Shown in pieces: positions 44,811 to 55,613 of a stretch of 64,000 bases of DNA (position 1 is its first letter; each line of letters opens with the position of its first letter). The stretch lies in assembly GCA_047967505.1 (NCBI GenBank), contig CM106538.1. The stretch is one strand, 5' to 3'. The notes beneath the pieces were generated by a model. It ran no database searches, had not been told where the DNA came from, and saw only the letters and a list, made by a program, of their open reading frames with translations. The DNA comes from Dipteris shenzhenensis. Its lineage: Eukaryota > Polypodiophyta > Polypodiopsida > Gleicheniales. The translations under genes were made by a program, and so were the position numbers.

Positions 44811-45622
44811 CAAATTTCCTTAAGGGAAAAGACTATTGGGAGTTCATTATTGGAGTTGAACAAGAACCAGTTATTCCTAATGTTCCCAATTAACAAGAGT
44901 TGCATGCATTTAAAGGCTGGCATGAGAGAGTCAGAAAAGTTATGTACTAGCTGTCTATCAATATTTTAGATTCTATGATTGTGCATATTCAGGATGCAAG
45001 CACGCCAAAGGAGGCATGGGATACTTTGACAAAAATGTATAGCACAAATACGCAAGCCAGGAAAATGCACCTCAAGCAGGAGTTGTATAATGTGCAGACA
45101 GAAAATATGAGCATCAATGACTACCATATGAAGGCCAAGAAGATTGCAGATGCACTTGCTTCTATTGGGTCGCCAGTGGAAGATGATGATTTAGTTTCTA
45201 TGACCTTGAATGGTCTAGGAAAGGATTATGCACAATTCCGTACATCCATTGCTGTCCGTGAAAATTTTTTTGATTTTGAGGACTTGATTGCAAAGCAGAG
45301 AAATGGTGGTGCATCTTCTTCAGGAGGAACTTCAAAAGGAATTGTCTTCTACTCAAATGCTGGAAGAGGTAGAGGCAGAGGTAGAGCAGGCCGATCTGGA
45401 GGCCATGGCAGAAATCAGTTAATGCAGCAAATTCAAGAAAACCAGTCCTACAGAGGAGGACGTGGGAATTTTAGAGGCAGGGGGAGCCAAAGAGGTCATG
45501 GCGGATGGCAGAGAGGCCAAAACGCAAACAGCAATGTTGAATGCTACTACTATGGTAAAATGGGTCATATGGTTAAAGACTGCTATAAAAAGCAGAATGA
45601 CATCATGACTAGAAAATTGTAG
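44762..45622 (+). pseudogene. gag: Copia B gag, second copy
   Basis: Begins at GTGAAAAGCTTGACAAGAAC, fused to the integrase end, and repeats the first gag copy with a few per cent divergence. A TAA and a TAG precede the open part (44975-45622), which includes the capsid, an RGRGRAGRSGGHGR RNA-binding tract and the knuckle CYYYGKMGHMVKDC. The Cys-to-Tyr change is shared with the first copy, so it predates the doubling. Confidence 0.8.
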
Positions 45623-45673
45623 CAAGGCAATTATGCATCCTCTAGTAGACAGGGTGATGACAGAAATGAGCAT

Positions 45674-46102
45674 TTGTTTATGGTGCAGCACATGACCAAT
45701 TTTGTGACAAGTGCAAAAGAAAGCAATGATGTGTGGTATGTTGACTCAAGTGCATCAAACCACATGACAGGTCATGCAAAATGGATGCAAGATGCAAGGA
45801 AAATGGAAAGACCAGGATTTGTGGAGACTGGTGATGATACTGCACATCCTATTGTGCAGATTGGTAAAATTCCTTTGTCTATGCAGGATGGGAAAAAGAA
45901 ATACCTGTCTGATGTATTTCATGTCCCGAATATCACCAAGAACTTGGTTTCTGTTGGTCAAATGGTTAAGCAGGGCTTGCAGGTCAGATTTAATCCTTAT
46001 GGATGCTTTATTGAGGATATGAAAAATAAAGGTTGCTTGATAGCAAAAGGGAATCTTGAAGAAGGGCAGGATGTTTACGTTGGATGCAAACATCCAAGTT
46101 GA
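45674..46102 (+). pseudogene. pol: Copia B protease, second copy
   Basis: Reads WYVDSSASNHMTGHAKWM: the catalytic Asp is present but the usual DSGA is DSSA. The rest parallels the first copy to [11 protein letters not shown]. It then joins [14 protein letters not shown], the segment after integrase, so about 0.5 kb of integrase is missing exactly here. Confidence 0.8.
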
Positions 46103-48305
46103 GATCCAAGTTGGATCTAAAAGCTGAAAAGTGCATCTTTATTGGTTATTCTCTGCAGCAGAAAGGGTATAGATGCTATAACCCTTCCACTCGTAAGTTT
46201 ACAGTAAGCAGAGATGTTGTTTTTGATGAGATGAGCAGCTAGTATAAACCAGTAAATGTGATTGATGATGTAGATGCATAGAATGGTAATGCTGCACAGA
46301 ATTCATAGCAGCAATCACAAAATATTAGTGGACCTGTAGTGTCCTCTAGCAGTGGTTCACATACTTTGCCATGGATAGGCAGATTGAGATCAGGAGGATC
46401 TCCTCAAAGCAATGCAGATAGTGGTATGCAAGTATCACGAAAAGGAAAAGAGAAAGTAGATCAGCCCATGTTTGATGTGAATGCACGTCACTCTTATGTG
46501 GATGGTGAATCGAGTGGCTCAGAATAGAGCCTTGATGATGAGTTGGGTATTCCTTTTGTTGTTACACCTGGAGTAAGGAAGACAAGGGATGTTTTGAGAG
46601 CACCTGGTCGTGAGCCTATTTTGCGCAAGTCTACCAGAGCTAGGTATCCTGTGGATAGGCTGAAATATGATGGATTTACAGCCATTCACTATGCCTATAT
46701 GGTCAAAGTGATACATGAACCAGAACCCACTTCTTTTGAGCAAGCCATGGGAAAAGAAAAATGGGAGAAAGCCATGAATGAAGAAATGGATGCCTTGGAA
46801 GCAAGTGCTACATGGGAATTGGTGCCTTTGCCTAAAGACAAGAATGCAATTGGCTGTAAGTGGGTTTATAAGGTGAAGCACAATGCAGATGGTTCTGTGA
46901 ACAGATACAAGGCAAGATTAGTTGTCAAGGGGTATGCATAGACATATGGTATTGATTATGAAGAAACATTCAGTCCGGTTGCAAGGATGGCAACTGTAAG
47001 AGCAGTCATTGCTATGGCTGCATCAAAGGGATGGTATTTATATTAGATGGATGTAAAGAATGCTTTCTTGCATGGTGATTTGCAAGAAGAGGTCTATATG
47101 GAGTAGCCACCAGGTTATGTTCATGCTGTTCATCCTGAGTTTGTTTGTAGGTTGAAGAAAGCCTTGTATGGCTTGAAGCAAGAACCCAGAGCATGGTCTG
47201 ACAAGATGGACAATATCTTGTCACTCTTGGCTTTTAGATTTCCAAGGCAGATTTCTCACTTTATGTGAGAAAAACAGAGAAAGGCATTATGATGCTTGTC
47301 ATTTATGTTGATGATTTGATCATCACAGGTGATAGTGATGAAGATATCCTTCATGTGAAAATGCTATTGAAGTAAACGTTTGAGATGAAGGATTTGGGAG
47401 AGCTGCATTACTTCTTGGGCATTGAGGTGATTAGATCCACAAGTGGGATATGGCTCTTGCAGAGGCAGTATGGATTGGACATGTTGTCCAAATATGGGAT
47501 GACAAACTGTAAGCCTATTTCAGTTACTTTGGAGCAGAATGTGAAGTTGAGCACAGATGCAAGTGAGCTTTTGGAAGACCCTACTATGTACAGACACATA
47601 GTAGGAAGTTTGATTTATATGACTATTACCAGGCCAGATTTGAGCTATGTTGTTGGGTTGGTAAATCAATTTATGCAAGCTCCAAGGAAACCGCATTTGG
47701 ATGCGGCTAGATGCATACTGAGGTATGTGAAGTCCACATTGCAGTATGGACTATTTTATGAGACTGGGGTTCAGATACAACTGCATGGATACACTGATGC
47801 TGATTGGTTTGGTAGTATTTCTAATAGACGATCTACCAGTGGATATGTGTTCTCCTTTGGGAGTGCTGCAGTCACTTGGAGCAGCAAGAAACAGCCTACA
47901 GTTGCCTTGTCGACCACAAAGGCTGAGTACATGGGTGCAACAATGGCTGCATGTGAGGTAGCTTGGTTGCATAAGCTACTTTATGGTATGCATCAGTCTA
48001 CAGATGGGCCAGTTGTAATTTATTATGACAACATGAGTAGTATACACTTGGCAAATAACCCAGTCTATGATGCTCGAACAAAGCACATTGAGGTGCATTA
48101 TCACTATGTGCAGGAGAAGGTTCTAGTAGGTTTTATTGATCTAGTTTATGTCAACACAGAGGATCAGGTAGCTGACATATTCATGAAGGCATTGGGCGCA
48201 GAGAAGCTATGCAAGTTCAGAGACCTGCTTGGTGTGCAGGAATTGGGATTGAGCTTGAGGGGGAGTGTTGAGATATCGAGCTCCGCTCGTGATATGCCAA
48301 GGTGA
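46103..48305 (+). pseudogene. pol: Copia B reverse transcriptase and RNase H
   Basis: After the AEKCIFIGY segment and a Ser-rich linker, RT opens with [20 protein letters not shown] and [13 protein letters not shown] codons sit at 46939, 47044 and 47104 in [21 protein letters not shown]-stop-MDVKNAFLHG and YME-stop-PPGYV, all places where the family has Gln. The YVDD active site (VIYVDDLIITGD) is present near 47306 in a shifted frame. From 47385 a long frame carries GELHYFLGIEV, MTITRPDLSYVV, RNase H YTDADW, KAEYMGA (family TEAEY) and VADIFMKALG. The end overlaps the 3' LTR start at 48266. Confidence 0.88.
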
Positions 48306-48623
48306 CCCTTGTGCATTTATGTCACCGACTTGTTAGCTGCAGATGCGATTGGTACACCGCCCATGAATAATAGCTAGATGATAGCTATCTTTATGTACTC
48401 TAGTTAGTGGCTTAGTTAGTATGCCACCTAGGTTAGCTGAGTTTGGTTTGAGACCCACATATAGGATTCACCTATTCCTTTTGTACTTAGAGAGAGTTCT
48501 TTTGGCTTTCACAACTAAGAAGAGGAAAATTGTTTTCAGCCTCCACCTTTGTGTGTATTCCCCCATTGTGTATGTGAGAAAGCTACAAGTGAGACTCCTT
48601 ACTTCTCTCCCACTCTCTTCACA
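48266..48623 (+). repeat. 3' LTR of copia B
   Basis: TGTTGAGATATCGAG...CTCTCTTCACA, 358 bp, preceded by the purine tract GAGCTTGAGGGGGAG. It matches the minus-strand LTR at 21922-22274. Its outer end abuts the gypsy 5' LTR. Confidence 0.85.
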
Positions 48624-49378
48624 TTTATATTATAAAATGTTAAGGTGGCATGGTTCCTCCATGTGCCACCCCTCCACCTAGGCGGTCCCATGCCTGCATT
48701 TAGTGAGACATGGACCAAGGACCATGGGAGAAGTAATATAAAATAGGTGGAGATGGATATTATATTGGATTATTCCCTCCATGTAGGATAGGCCCATGTG
48801 GGGGGGGGTGTAGATAGTCTAAGAATGCAAGTTAAATAATGGGGAAAGTAGGATGAGGTGGCAAGATTCCTTATGCCAACCCTCCACTTGTCCTCCTAGA
48901 TGATTAAACATATTATAAAATTGGGAAGAGACGAGGAAGAGACCAAGGGAGTATCTTAGACTTGGGATATGGGGGATGATATATGTGGAAAAATGAGGCT
49001 AAGGGTTGTCGCACACAATTGAGAGTGCGTAACCACCTAGCCCACATGGGAGACTTTTCCACACACACCATGCATGTGGGAGGATGCATTTATTGGGAGA
49101 GACCCCCTCTCTTGGCTATAAAAGGAGTGGGCTATTCCTTGATGGGACACGCTCATTCTTGTAAAGCCACTTAGCTAGTACTTTCATTTCTTCCCCCCAT
49201 CCTTCCTTTCAAATAAAGCATGACCCTCCTCCCTTGATGTCTCCATATCTACATTCCTCATACTATTATGTACATGCTCCTCTTTCCCCTCTCCCTCCCC
49301 CCTTATGCCATAGTCTCCCTCTTCATTCCCACCCCTCTTAATCCTTTTTCCCCACCCATGTTAACGCTTCTCCCCTTA
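48624..49378 (+). repeat. 5' LTR of gypsy C, truncated at its start
   Basis: Matches 55795-56536 from TTATATTATAAAATGTTAAG onward. TATA box CTATAAAAGG near 49119, followed by TTGTAAAGCC and AATAAAGCATGA, a likely polyadenylation region near 49213. The first ~180 bp of the LTR are replaced by copia B. Confidence 0.85.
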
Positions 49379-49385
49379 ATAGAAC

Positions 49386-49403
49386 TGGTGTGGCTACTGG
49401 GAT
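49386..49403 (+). promoter_or_regulatory. Primer binding site, tRNA-Asp type
   Basis: TGGTGTGGCTACTGGGAT followed by CGAA resembles the plant gypsy primer site TGGCGCCGTTGCCGGGGA-TCGAA (complement of a tRNA-Asp 3' end) with several substitutions. Its position is a few bases after the LTR end, as expected. Confidence 0.5.
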
Positions 49404-50962
49404 CGAAATCTCCATGGCTAGTGGCATAAAATTCGTTACTCCTATGACTGGGTGTAGTTCTACAGCACCTTTCGTGTGCGGTTCTCTGCTTCTGTGCCTC
49501 CAATCTGCATGTCTTCTTCTCATAGTTCTCTGTCTCTGCGGTTGCAGAACTTCTTAGTTTCTGTGCCTTTCGCCTGCGGTTCCTATGCATCTTCTGAGTT
49601 CTTGCGCATCTTCTGTGTAGCACCACGCATCTTCTGGTCCACTGTGTTTGCAAAATCGCTTCTGTACATCTTTTGTGCTGTGCCACACAAAAGTGCTCCT
49701 ACGCATCTGCAACAGACCTCGCACTCGCCCTTCTATCTTCTTCTCTTCTCCTCTCCTCTCTTCTCTTTTTATCAAGGAGTGGGAATTGAACCCAAGACCT
49801 CCCCATTCACAAAAGGAAGACTTACCAATGGGCCAGCAAATAGGAAGTGATGAAAGTGTAATGATATTGCTTAAATGGTGAAATCTCATGAATTGTAGCT
49901 CTCTAACCATAGGGAGTTTCCTCTTGTTGTAAAAAGAAAAAGTACTTCATTTCATTTGCTTTATTCATATCTGATACTAGATTGTAGATTCTGAACTTTT
50001 TCAAGTTCACTCCTTGGACGCACGCCACACGAGGAGGGTGGATATTTATGTCACTTCTCGACGAGTTCAAGGATTTGGTGCTTGGTCCTCCACTCATTAC
50101 GGCTACCAATTGGCGAGATCTCTTTCTTGATCTTCATGTCAATCTTCAACAACTGATTGTACAATGCATGGTTCAAGGAGACGACAGGTGGGGTGATACA
50201 CCATGGATGATTCAAGGTGAAGAACTAGTGATACACTAGCAGAACTTTGATTTCAATTCTACTCATTGTGCGGTGATCGAGCCACTTGCGGCATCGGAGG
50301 TAATTAAAAGGGTGACATTCTTTGAAGGGTGGGATGCTCCCCAAGCTTGGAGGGAGATTTAGTGCATCTACTTATTAATTCCTATGGATAAGCTTGTCTT
50401 GAATTATTTCTTCTTGATCTCACTACAAAGGTTTCTAGGGCTCGACTATGGTAATGTTTCGACCAAGGAATCCCTTTGTACCTAATCAACCTTTTGTGCC
50501 TCATTTTGAGCTTCAAGTTGTAGTTCTTTTTGGTCTAAAGATAAACTACCAACAAAGGATTTCAAGTTTATTTGGTGCTGAACGTCTTGCTCAAGTATTG
50601 AATTCTCCCCACCCTCTCCTTCTACCTATCTTGGACTACCGAGAAACTTGGGATGTCCGGATTTTAGTCTTGGTGTGATGACATCTTGGCTCCTCCAATT
50701 TGACGATGCATACAAACCTTCAACTAAGGCTGCTAGTGTGGGTATGAAGCTCACTTCACCAGGGGGTGAGGTGTATTGTTATAGCAATTCTATGCTGAAG
50801 ATTCTTCCCGTATAATATTTCACAATACACCAGTCACACCCTACCCTGCCTATGTGTGCTTTGTAGATGTATCTTCACCTGATTTTCAATTCAAGCTACC
50901 TCTTTCCATTATTTGCCAATAGATAAGCCTCATTTCCTCTCTCTCTTTTCCATCTTCCAAGC
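49404..50962 (+). other. Leader of gypsy C, no assigned gene
   Basis: About 1.5 kb between primer site and capsid frame. Frames of about 60-75 codons at 50048-50239 and 50448-50678 could be a decayed N-terminal gag or a leader ORF; no domain recognised. CT-rich around 49735-49770. Confidence 0.4.
49782..49835 (-). other. tRNA-like Pol III promoter pair (possible SINE piece)
   Basis: On the minus strand TGGCCCATTGGTAAG resembles box A, and GGTTCAATTCC (49782-49792) fits box B (GGTTCRANNCC), about 35 bases apart, as in tRNA genes and tRNA-derived SINEs. No full cloverleaf or T-run terminator was found. Confidence 0.4.
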
Positions 50963-51900
50963 ATGGCTGACATTCTCGTGTTCTATGGTTGGGTGGAAGA
51001 AAATCCAAATGAGTATCTTGTGGCCTTCAAGCGATGTTGTGTTTCTCTCAACTTTCTTACTGAAGATAGATGGCTGTTGGTTCTTCCCACATTTCTAGAG
51101 GGTTTGGCTCAAGTGTGGTATGAGAATCAAGCCGAAGACATTCGCCAAAGCCGAGGTTGACACTAGCTATGATCGAGTATTTTGGCAAAGAAGAGGAGCT
51201 AGAGAATGTGTACTTGCAGGTGGCAAACCTGAAGCAGTCAAAAGGTGAGACGGCGCATCGATATGTGGATCGAGCGACTGTGCTCCTGGACTGTTTAATT
51301 GCCACGCAAGAGGACAATGCCGAATTTCGAGCTGGAATGACTCAGCATGTGCTAGGCTACCTCGTAGCAGGAGCAAGTGATGAATTCCTCCTCAAGCTTA
51401 AATGGGAGAATCCAGAAACCATGGTGCTAGCACATGAGATTGCTCAAAAGTTTGATAAAGTTCAATCTGATAAAGTTCAATTTGACCCCACTTCAAAGAA
51501 GATGATTATCCCTCCGCAACCCCCTCAATTCTTGCAATAACAACCTGGGGGGTCCTCATACCCTCACCCCCCATCAGGGATGTATCCACCGCCTCCACCT
51601 CAAATGTATGGTCCTCCCTTAGATGCTTACCCTCAACAAAGAGTATATCCTCAACCTCCGCCTGGAAGATTTCCCTAGCCTCACCCATGAGCCCCCCTCC
51701 TTCCTACTCCCCTGGCCCCTCTTGCTAAAGAACCCAAAGTCAATGACCTAGCCAAGGCCTTGAATGATCTTCGGCTTGAGATGGTGGGCATCAAAAATCA
51801 AGCCAATCACCCTCAAGGAGAACATGCCAATGTTGTGTGCTACGAGTGCCACTAGAAGGGTCATGATCGCACGGAATGTCCTAATATTCCAAGGTGAATC
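50963..51900 (+). pseudogene. gag: Gypsy C gag
   Basis: Frame 1 (50963-51160) reads WVEENPNEYLVAFKRCC and LPTFLEGLAQVWYENQ. After a frame shift near 51150, frame 2 (51157-51540) continues with MIEYFGKEEELENVYLQVA, LKQSKGETAHRYVDRA and GYLVAGASDEFLLKL. A Pro/Gln/Tyr-rich stretch follows, then a zinc knuckle near 51839 reading CYECH-stop-KGHDRTEC, with TAG (51853-51855) probably replacing Gln. This is a typical gypsy capsid-nucleocapsid order. Confidence 0.75.
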
Positions 51901-52018
51901 TTCTAAGTGAATCGGGTACCAAGGATTCTGACGTAGAGATCCTTGACCTTGGGAAAAGAAGTCATACCACCTCGGACCCCTCTCCATACCATGGACCCCG
52001 GGCCACCCTAGGAAGAAG

Positions 52019-52471
52019 GTGTCCTTCTCAGAGCCCTTAGATGCTGAGATGGCAGACCCACCAATAGAGAAGACTAAAAGATCTCGCAAGAGTAAGTGGT
52101 CGCCCTTGGATTTTCCCATCAACTCGGGGCAAGAGGATTATTCGATCGTTCAGGACCTTGCTCATCGGTCTTTGAGCATCACGCTTCCTCAACTAATAGC
52201 ATTAAGGCCTAAGGTGAGACGTGAGCTGCAGCAATCGCTCTCAACAAGTAGGAGCAAGAAAAAGGGAAAGGTACGAAAGGTTTCTTCTATCTCTAAAGAA
52301 ATTGATCGGCACCCGCATATAGTAGATGCCATCATAGATAATTACCATGTCAAAAGTGTGTGTGTCGATGGGGGAGCTACATGTAATATCATGGTGCCCC
52401 ATATCATGAAGAAATTGAATTTGAAATGCACAAGACATTCCTCCACTCGAATCAAGGTAGCAGATGATTGA
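52019..52471 (+). pseudogene. pol: Gypsy C aspartic protease region
   Basis: 150 codons: a basic linker with KTKRSRKSK and RSKKKGKVRK, then VCVDGGATCNIMVPHIMKKL. The active-site triad is D-G-G rather than D-S/T-G, followed by A as usual. The reading stops at TGA 52469 just after RIKVADD, and the remainder (DLPITVNGLTTTINFYVVDI, ILGRPWLR) is in the next open frame, which is the same phase. Confidence 0.75.
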
Positions 52472-52501
52472 CGACTCGCCACCCTAGGAGTCATTGAGGA
52501 T

Positions 52502-54280
52502 TTGCCCATCACTGTCAATGGGTTAACCACCACCATCAATTTCTATGTAGTGGACATCGAAGATACAGGCAGGAGTTACCCAGCCATACTCGGGAGACCA
52601 TGGTTGAGAAAGAGTGATGCAGTCAGCTATTGGAAGACAGGACACATGTCTTTTGGTGCTTCTAAGGAGAAGATCCTGGTGGAACTAGGTGCCACTGAAC
52701 CAGAAGAAGAAGAGGAGCAAGATAGTGATACTCTCTCATCCTTGGTGTCTGAATCAATGGAAGAATCAGACGGGGGGGAGGAGTTCTCTGAGGAGGAAGT
52801 TTACATGATGGGGGTGTCTCCGACCCCGCCACCTATAGAAAAGGTAATAGCTAGTCCTCAACAGCTTGAATCTATGCTTTCCCCAGACCTTACTCCAAGT
52901 GAGAAAGACGAGTTCCTAGAAATGTTCAAAGATTTCCCTGACCTCTTTGCAACTAGCTACCACCACCTTTGCCATGTGACTGCCATAGAGCACAAGATAG
53001 AGCTGAAGCCTGATGCGAATCCTGTGGCTCAAAAGTATCGGAGATTAGAGCCCCTACAGACCGATGCTTTGCGCTTAGAGTTGCAAAAATTTGTAGAAGC
53101 TGGGTTTATTGCTCTGGTTCACAAAACTGAATGGGTTTCACCAGTGGTAGTCACCCCAAAGAAAAACAACAAGTGGCAGGTCTGCAACAACTATAAGAAA
53201 CTCAATGCAGCCACCAAGAGGGACCATCATCCTCTTCCCTTTCAAGACCTCATTCTTGAGAAGGTAAGTGGTCATGAGATGTATACTTTCTGTGATGGTT
53301 ACTTCGGGTTTTATCAAATTAGAATTGTTGAGGAGGATGTGCTTAAACCCACATTTGCCACACCCTGGGGGATGTTTGCCTTCAAAATAATGCCATTTGT
53401 CCTCACTAATGCTCCTGCTACCTTTCAAAGATTTATGCAGATGGTGTTTGCTCCATATTTGGGGGTTTTCTTGGAGGTATTTTTAGATGATTTCTATATA
53501 TTCTCGGCATGTAAGGAGCAGATCATGAAGGTTAGGTTGGCCTTCCAAAGGGTCAATGATGCGAATGGCAGCCTCAACTTTGATAAATGCACCATTGGAG
53601 CCACTCAAGGGAGGTTATTGGGACATATTGTCTCATCCGAGGGCGTCAAGCCTCTGACACCAAGAAGGTAGAAACTATCCTCAAGCTCTCCCTACCAACA
53701 ACCAAATGTCAAGTACGCTCATTTGTCAATCTAGCAGGATACTATCGCCACTTCATTGATCAATATGCTGCTTTGATGTGACCCATGACTATGCTATTAA
53801 AAGATGGAGTTGATTTCTCTTGGGATGAGGATTGTGATCATGGGTTTGTACAAATCAAGAGTGCTCTGGCTTCAGAACCCATTCTACACAATCTTGATTG
53901 GTCAATCTTGGGTTTGGTGAGCACACTCTGGCGAGTATTCTTCTCCATCAAGGGGAGGATCGGTTCATGTATCTCATTCGATTTGCTTCTTGATAATTGC
54001 TCGAAACTGAACGACGCTACTTTGAGGCTGACAAGCATGCTTTGTCTTTGGTGTTCTACATTGAAAAATTTAAGCATTATGTTGCTGGAAAGTCCTTCAT
54101 TATAATCTATAGCAATGGTCTTACAAAGCAGGTCCTTCAATCACCAAATCCCATGGGTCGATTGGCCAAATGGTTGGCAGTTTTACAAGAATATGATTTT
54201 TCTTTCAAAATTATAAAAGGGGGTTGTTCCAACTTGAACAATGCTTTGATTGATTTAGAGGAGTGCCTCGATGTAACCCT
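52502..54280 (+). pseudogene. pol: Gypsy C reverse transcriptase and RNase H
   Basis: A 389-codon frame begins in the protease tail (ILGRPWLRKSDA), passes an acidic linker, then RT: FPDLFATSY, IEHKIELKPDANPVAQKYRR, WVSPVVVTPKKNNKWQVCNN, HHPLPFQDLILEKVSGHEMY, and the active site VFLDDFYIFS (usually YVDD or YIDD; here FLDD). The family CVDYRKLN segment reads CNNYKKLN. A shift near 53665 and a TGA at 53779 break the connection domain. RNase H follows from about 53910 in another frame: LETERRYFEADKHALSLVF and KHYVAGKSFIIIYSNG (usually TD), with two adjacent stops at about 53989-53994. Confidence 0.85.
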
Positions 54281-54399
54281 CGTAGTGGCCATAGAAGTTG
54301 GGGATCCATGGTATGGTGGTATCTATAGGTTTCTGACCGCTTTCTCCTTTCCTCTAGAAAGTACTAGCTATGAGAGAAAGAAAATCCGTAGAGATAGTA

Positions 54400-55560
54400 G
54401 GCGCTACACTCTCTTTGATGGGGTGCTATACCGTCAAGGCCGAGATGGGGTACCAAGATGGGCCATTGATGAAAACAAAGTACCTAAGGTATTGAAGCAT
54501 TATCATGATGGATTTTGTGGAGGCCACTATGCCGGTGACTATACATCTAAGAAGATTTTACATGCTGGGTACTATTGGCCAACCTTGTTGAAGGATGTCA
54601 CTATGTATTTCAAAACTTGTGAACCATGCCAATTCTTTGGTAGGAAGGATTTGTGTCCTGGGAAACATCAACCAGTGATGTCCATCCATCCGTTTCAAAA
54701 GTGGGGAATAGATTTTGTTGGGTCCCTACCCATGACTGCCCGCAAAAAGAAGTATCTTTTGGTAGCCACTTAGTGTGTCAATAAGCGGGTTGAAGCTATC
54801 GCCCTCCCTGCTACAAATGGTAAGGCAGTTTCAAATTTCATATTTGACCGTATCTGTACAAGGTTTGGGACACCCATGGAAATAGTATCTGACCATGGGA
54901 GTCCATTCTTAAATGAAGCAGTGGAGTTGCTCATGGATCGCATCGGTATTGATCATTGCACTTCTAGCATCTATTATCCAGAATCCATGGGACAAACGGA
55001 GCGGACCAATGGCCTCCTTTGTAAATCCATGGGAAAAATGGCCACAGAGAACAAGAGCTAGTGGGATCAGAAGGTCACTAAAGCCGTGTGGGCTTACAAC
55101 ATCACCCATAAAATGTCTATAGGTCACACTCCTTTTGAGTTGGTGTACGGTACTGAGGCAGTTTTACCACTAGAGATAGAGATTTTGGCCTTGAGATTAG
55201 CACAAGAACAGAGGATGATAGAAGATGAACATGTAGAGGCCAGGTTGGTACAACTTGAGAAGCTAGATGAAACCCGATGCCTCGCACTCCATCAAACAGA
55301 GATCCAAAAGAACCGACAAAAGGCCTGCATGGATGCTAAGATTTGCAAGGGATGGGAAAGACACTTTGCTGAGGGGGATGTTGTGCTATGCTATGATAAT
55401 AGATTGGACCACCAGATGGATAAAAAGTTCCTTCCACTGTGGACCGGTCCATACAAAGTCATCAAGGAACATAGTAATGGGTCTGGACAAGTATAGGAGC
55501 TGCATGAGCCATATGGCAAGAAGGTGATCAACAAGAGTTATCTCAAGCCCTTCTTTGTTC
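54400..55560 (+). pseudogene. pol: Gypsy C integrase
   Basis: The zinc domain HYHDGFCGGHYAGDYTSKKI...CEPCQ (HHCC complete) is followed by the core: WGIDFVGSLP (first Asp), EIVSDHGSPFLNEA (second Asp) and YPESMGQTERTNG (Glu). All three catalytic residues are kept. TAG codons at about 54771, 55059 and 55493 break the frame. The C-terminal part has GHTPFELVYGTEAVLPLEIE, WERHFAEGDVVLCYD and FLPLWTGPYKV, ending with the KVINKSYLKPFF tail. No chromodomain. Confidence 0.85.
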
Positions 55561-55600
55561 ATGATGGTCCTAGGCATGGAAATGCTGTGCTTTCCTTGCC

Positions 55601-55613
55601 TGGGGGGGGGAAC
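55601..55613 (+). promoter_or_regulatory. Polypurine tract of gypsy C
   Basis: TGGGGGGGGGAAC directly before the 3' LTR start TGTTATGG; plus-strand priming site. Confidence 0.7.

Larger units (their letters stand above)
42246..48623 (+). mobile_element. Rearranged Ty1/copia element B with doubled gag-protease
   Basis: Order on the plus strand: gag, protease, integrase (internally duplicated), then gag and protease a second time, then RT, RNase H and a 3' LTR. No 5' LTR. The second protease copy joins directly to sequence that normally follows integrase, so the element has two gag-protease modules and one split pol. Recombination between two copies, or template switching during reverse transcription, would give this structure. 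All parts carry stops or frame changes. A further family member lies at 21.9-22.9 kb. Confidence 0.85.

Noticed and set aside
48266-48623. Complete copia B with a pair of LTRs
   Set aside because: No copy of TGTTGAGATATCGAG lies upstream of the element within the plausible range; the only other copy (22274) is on the opposite strand in a separate fragment.
49782-49835. A functional tRNA gene
   Set aside because: A- and B-box-like motifs are present, but no complete cloverleaf or terminator could be built.
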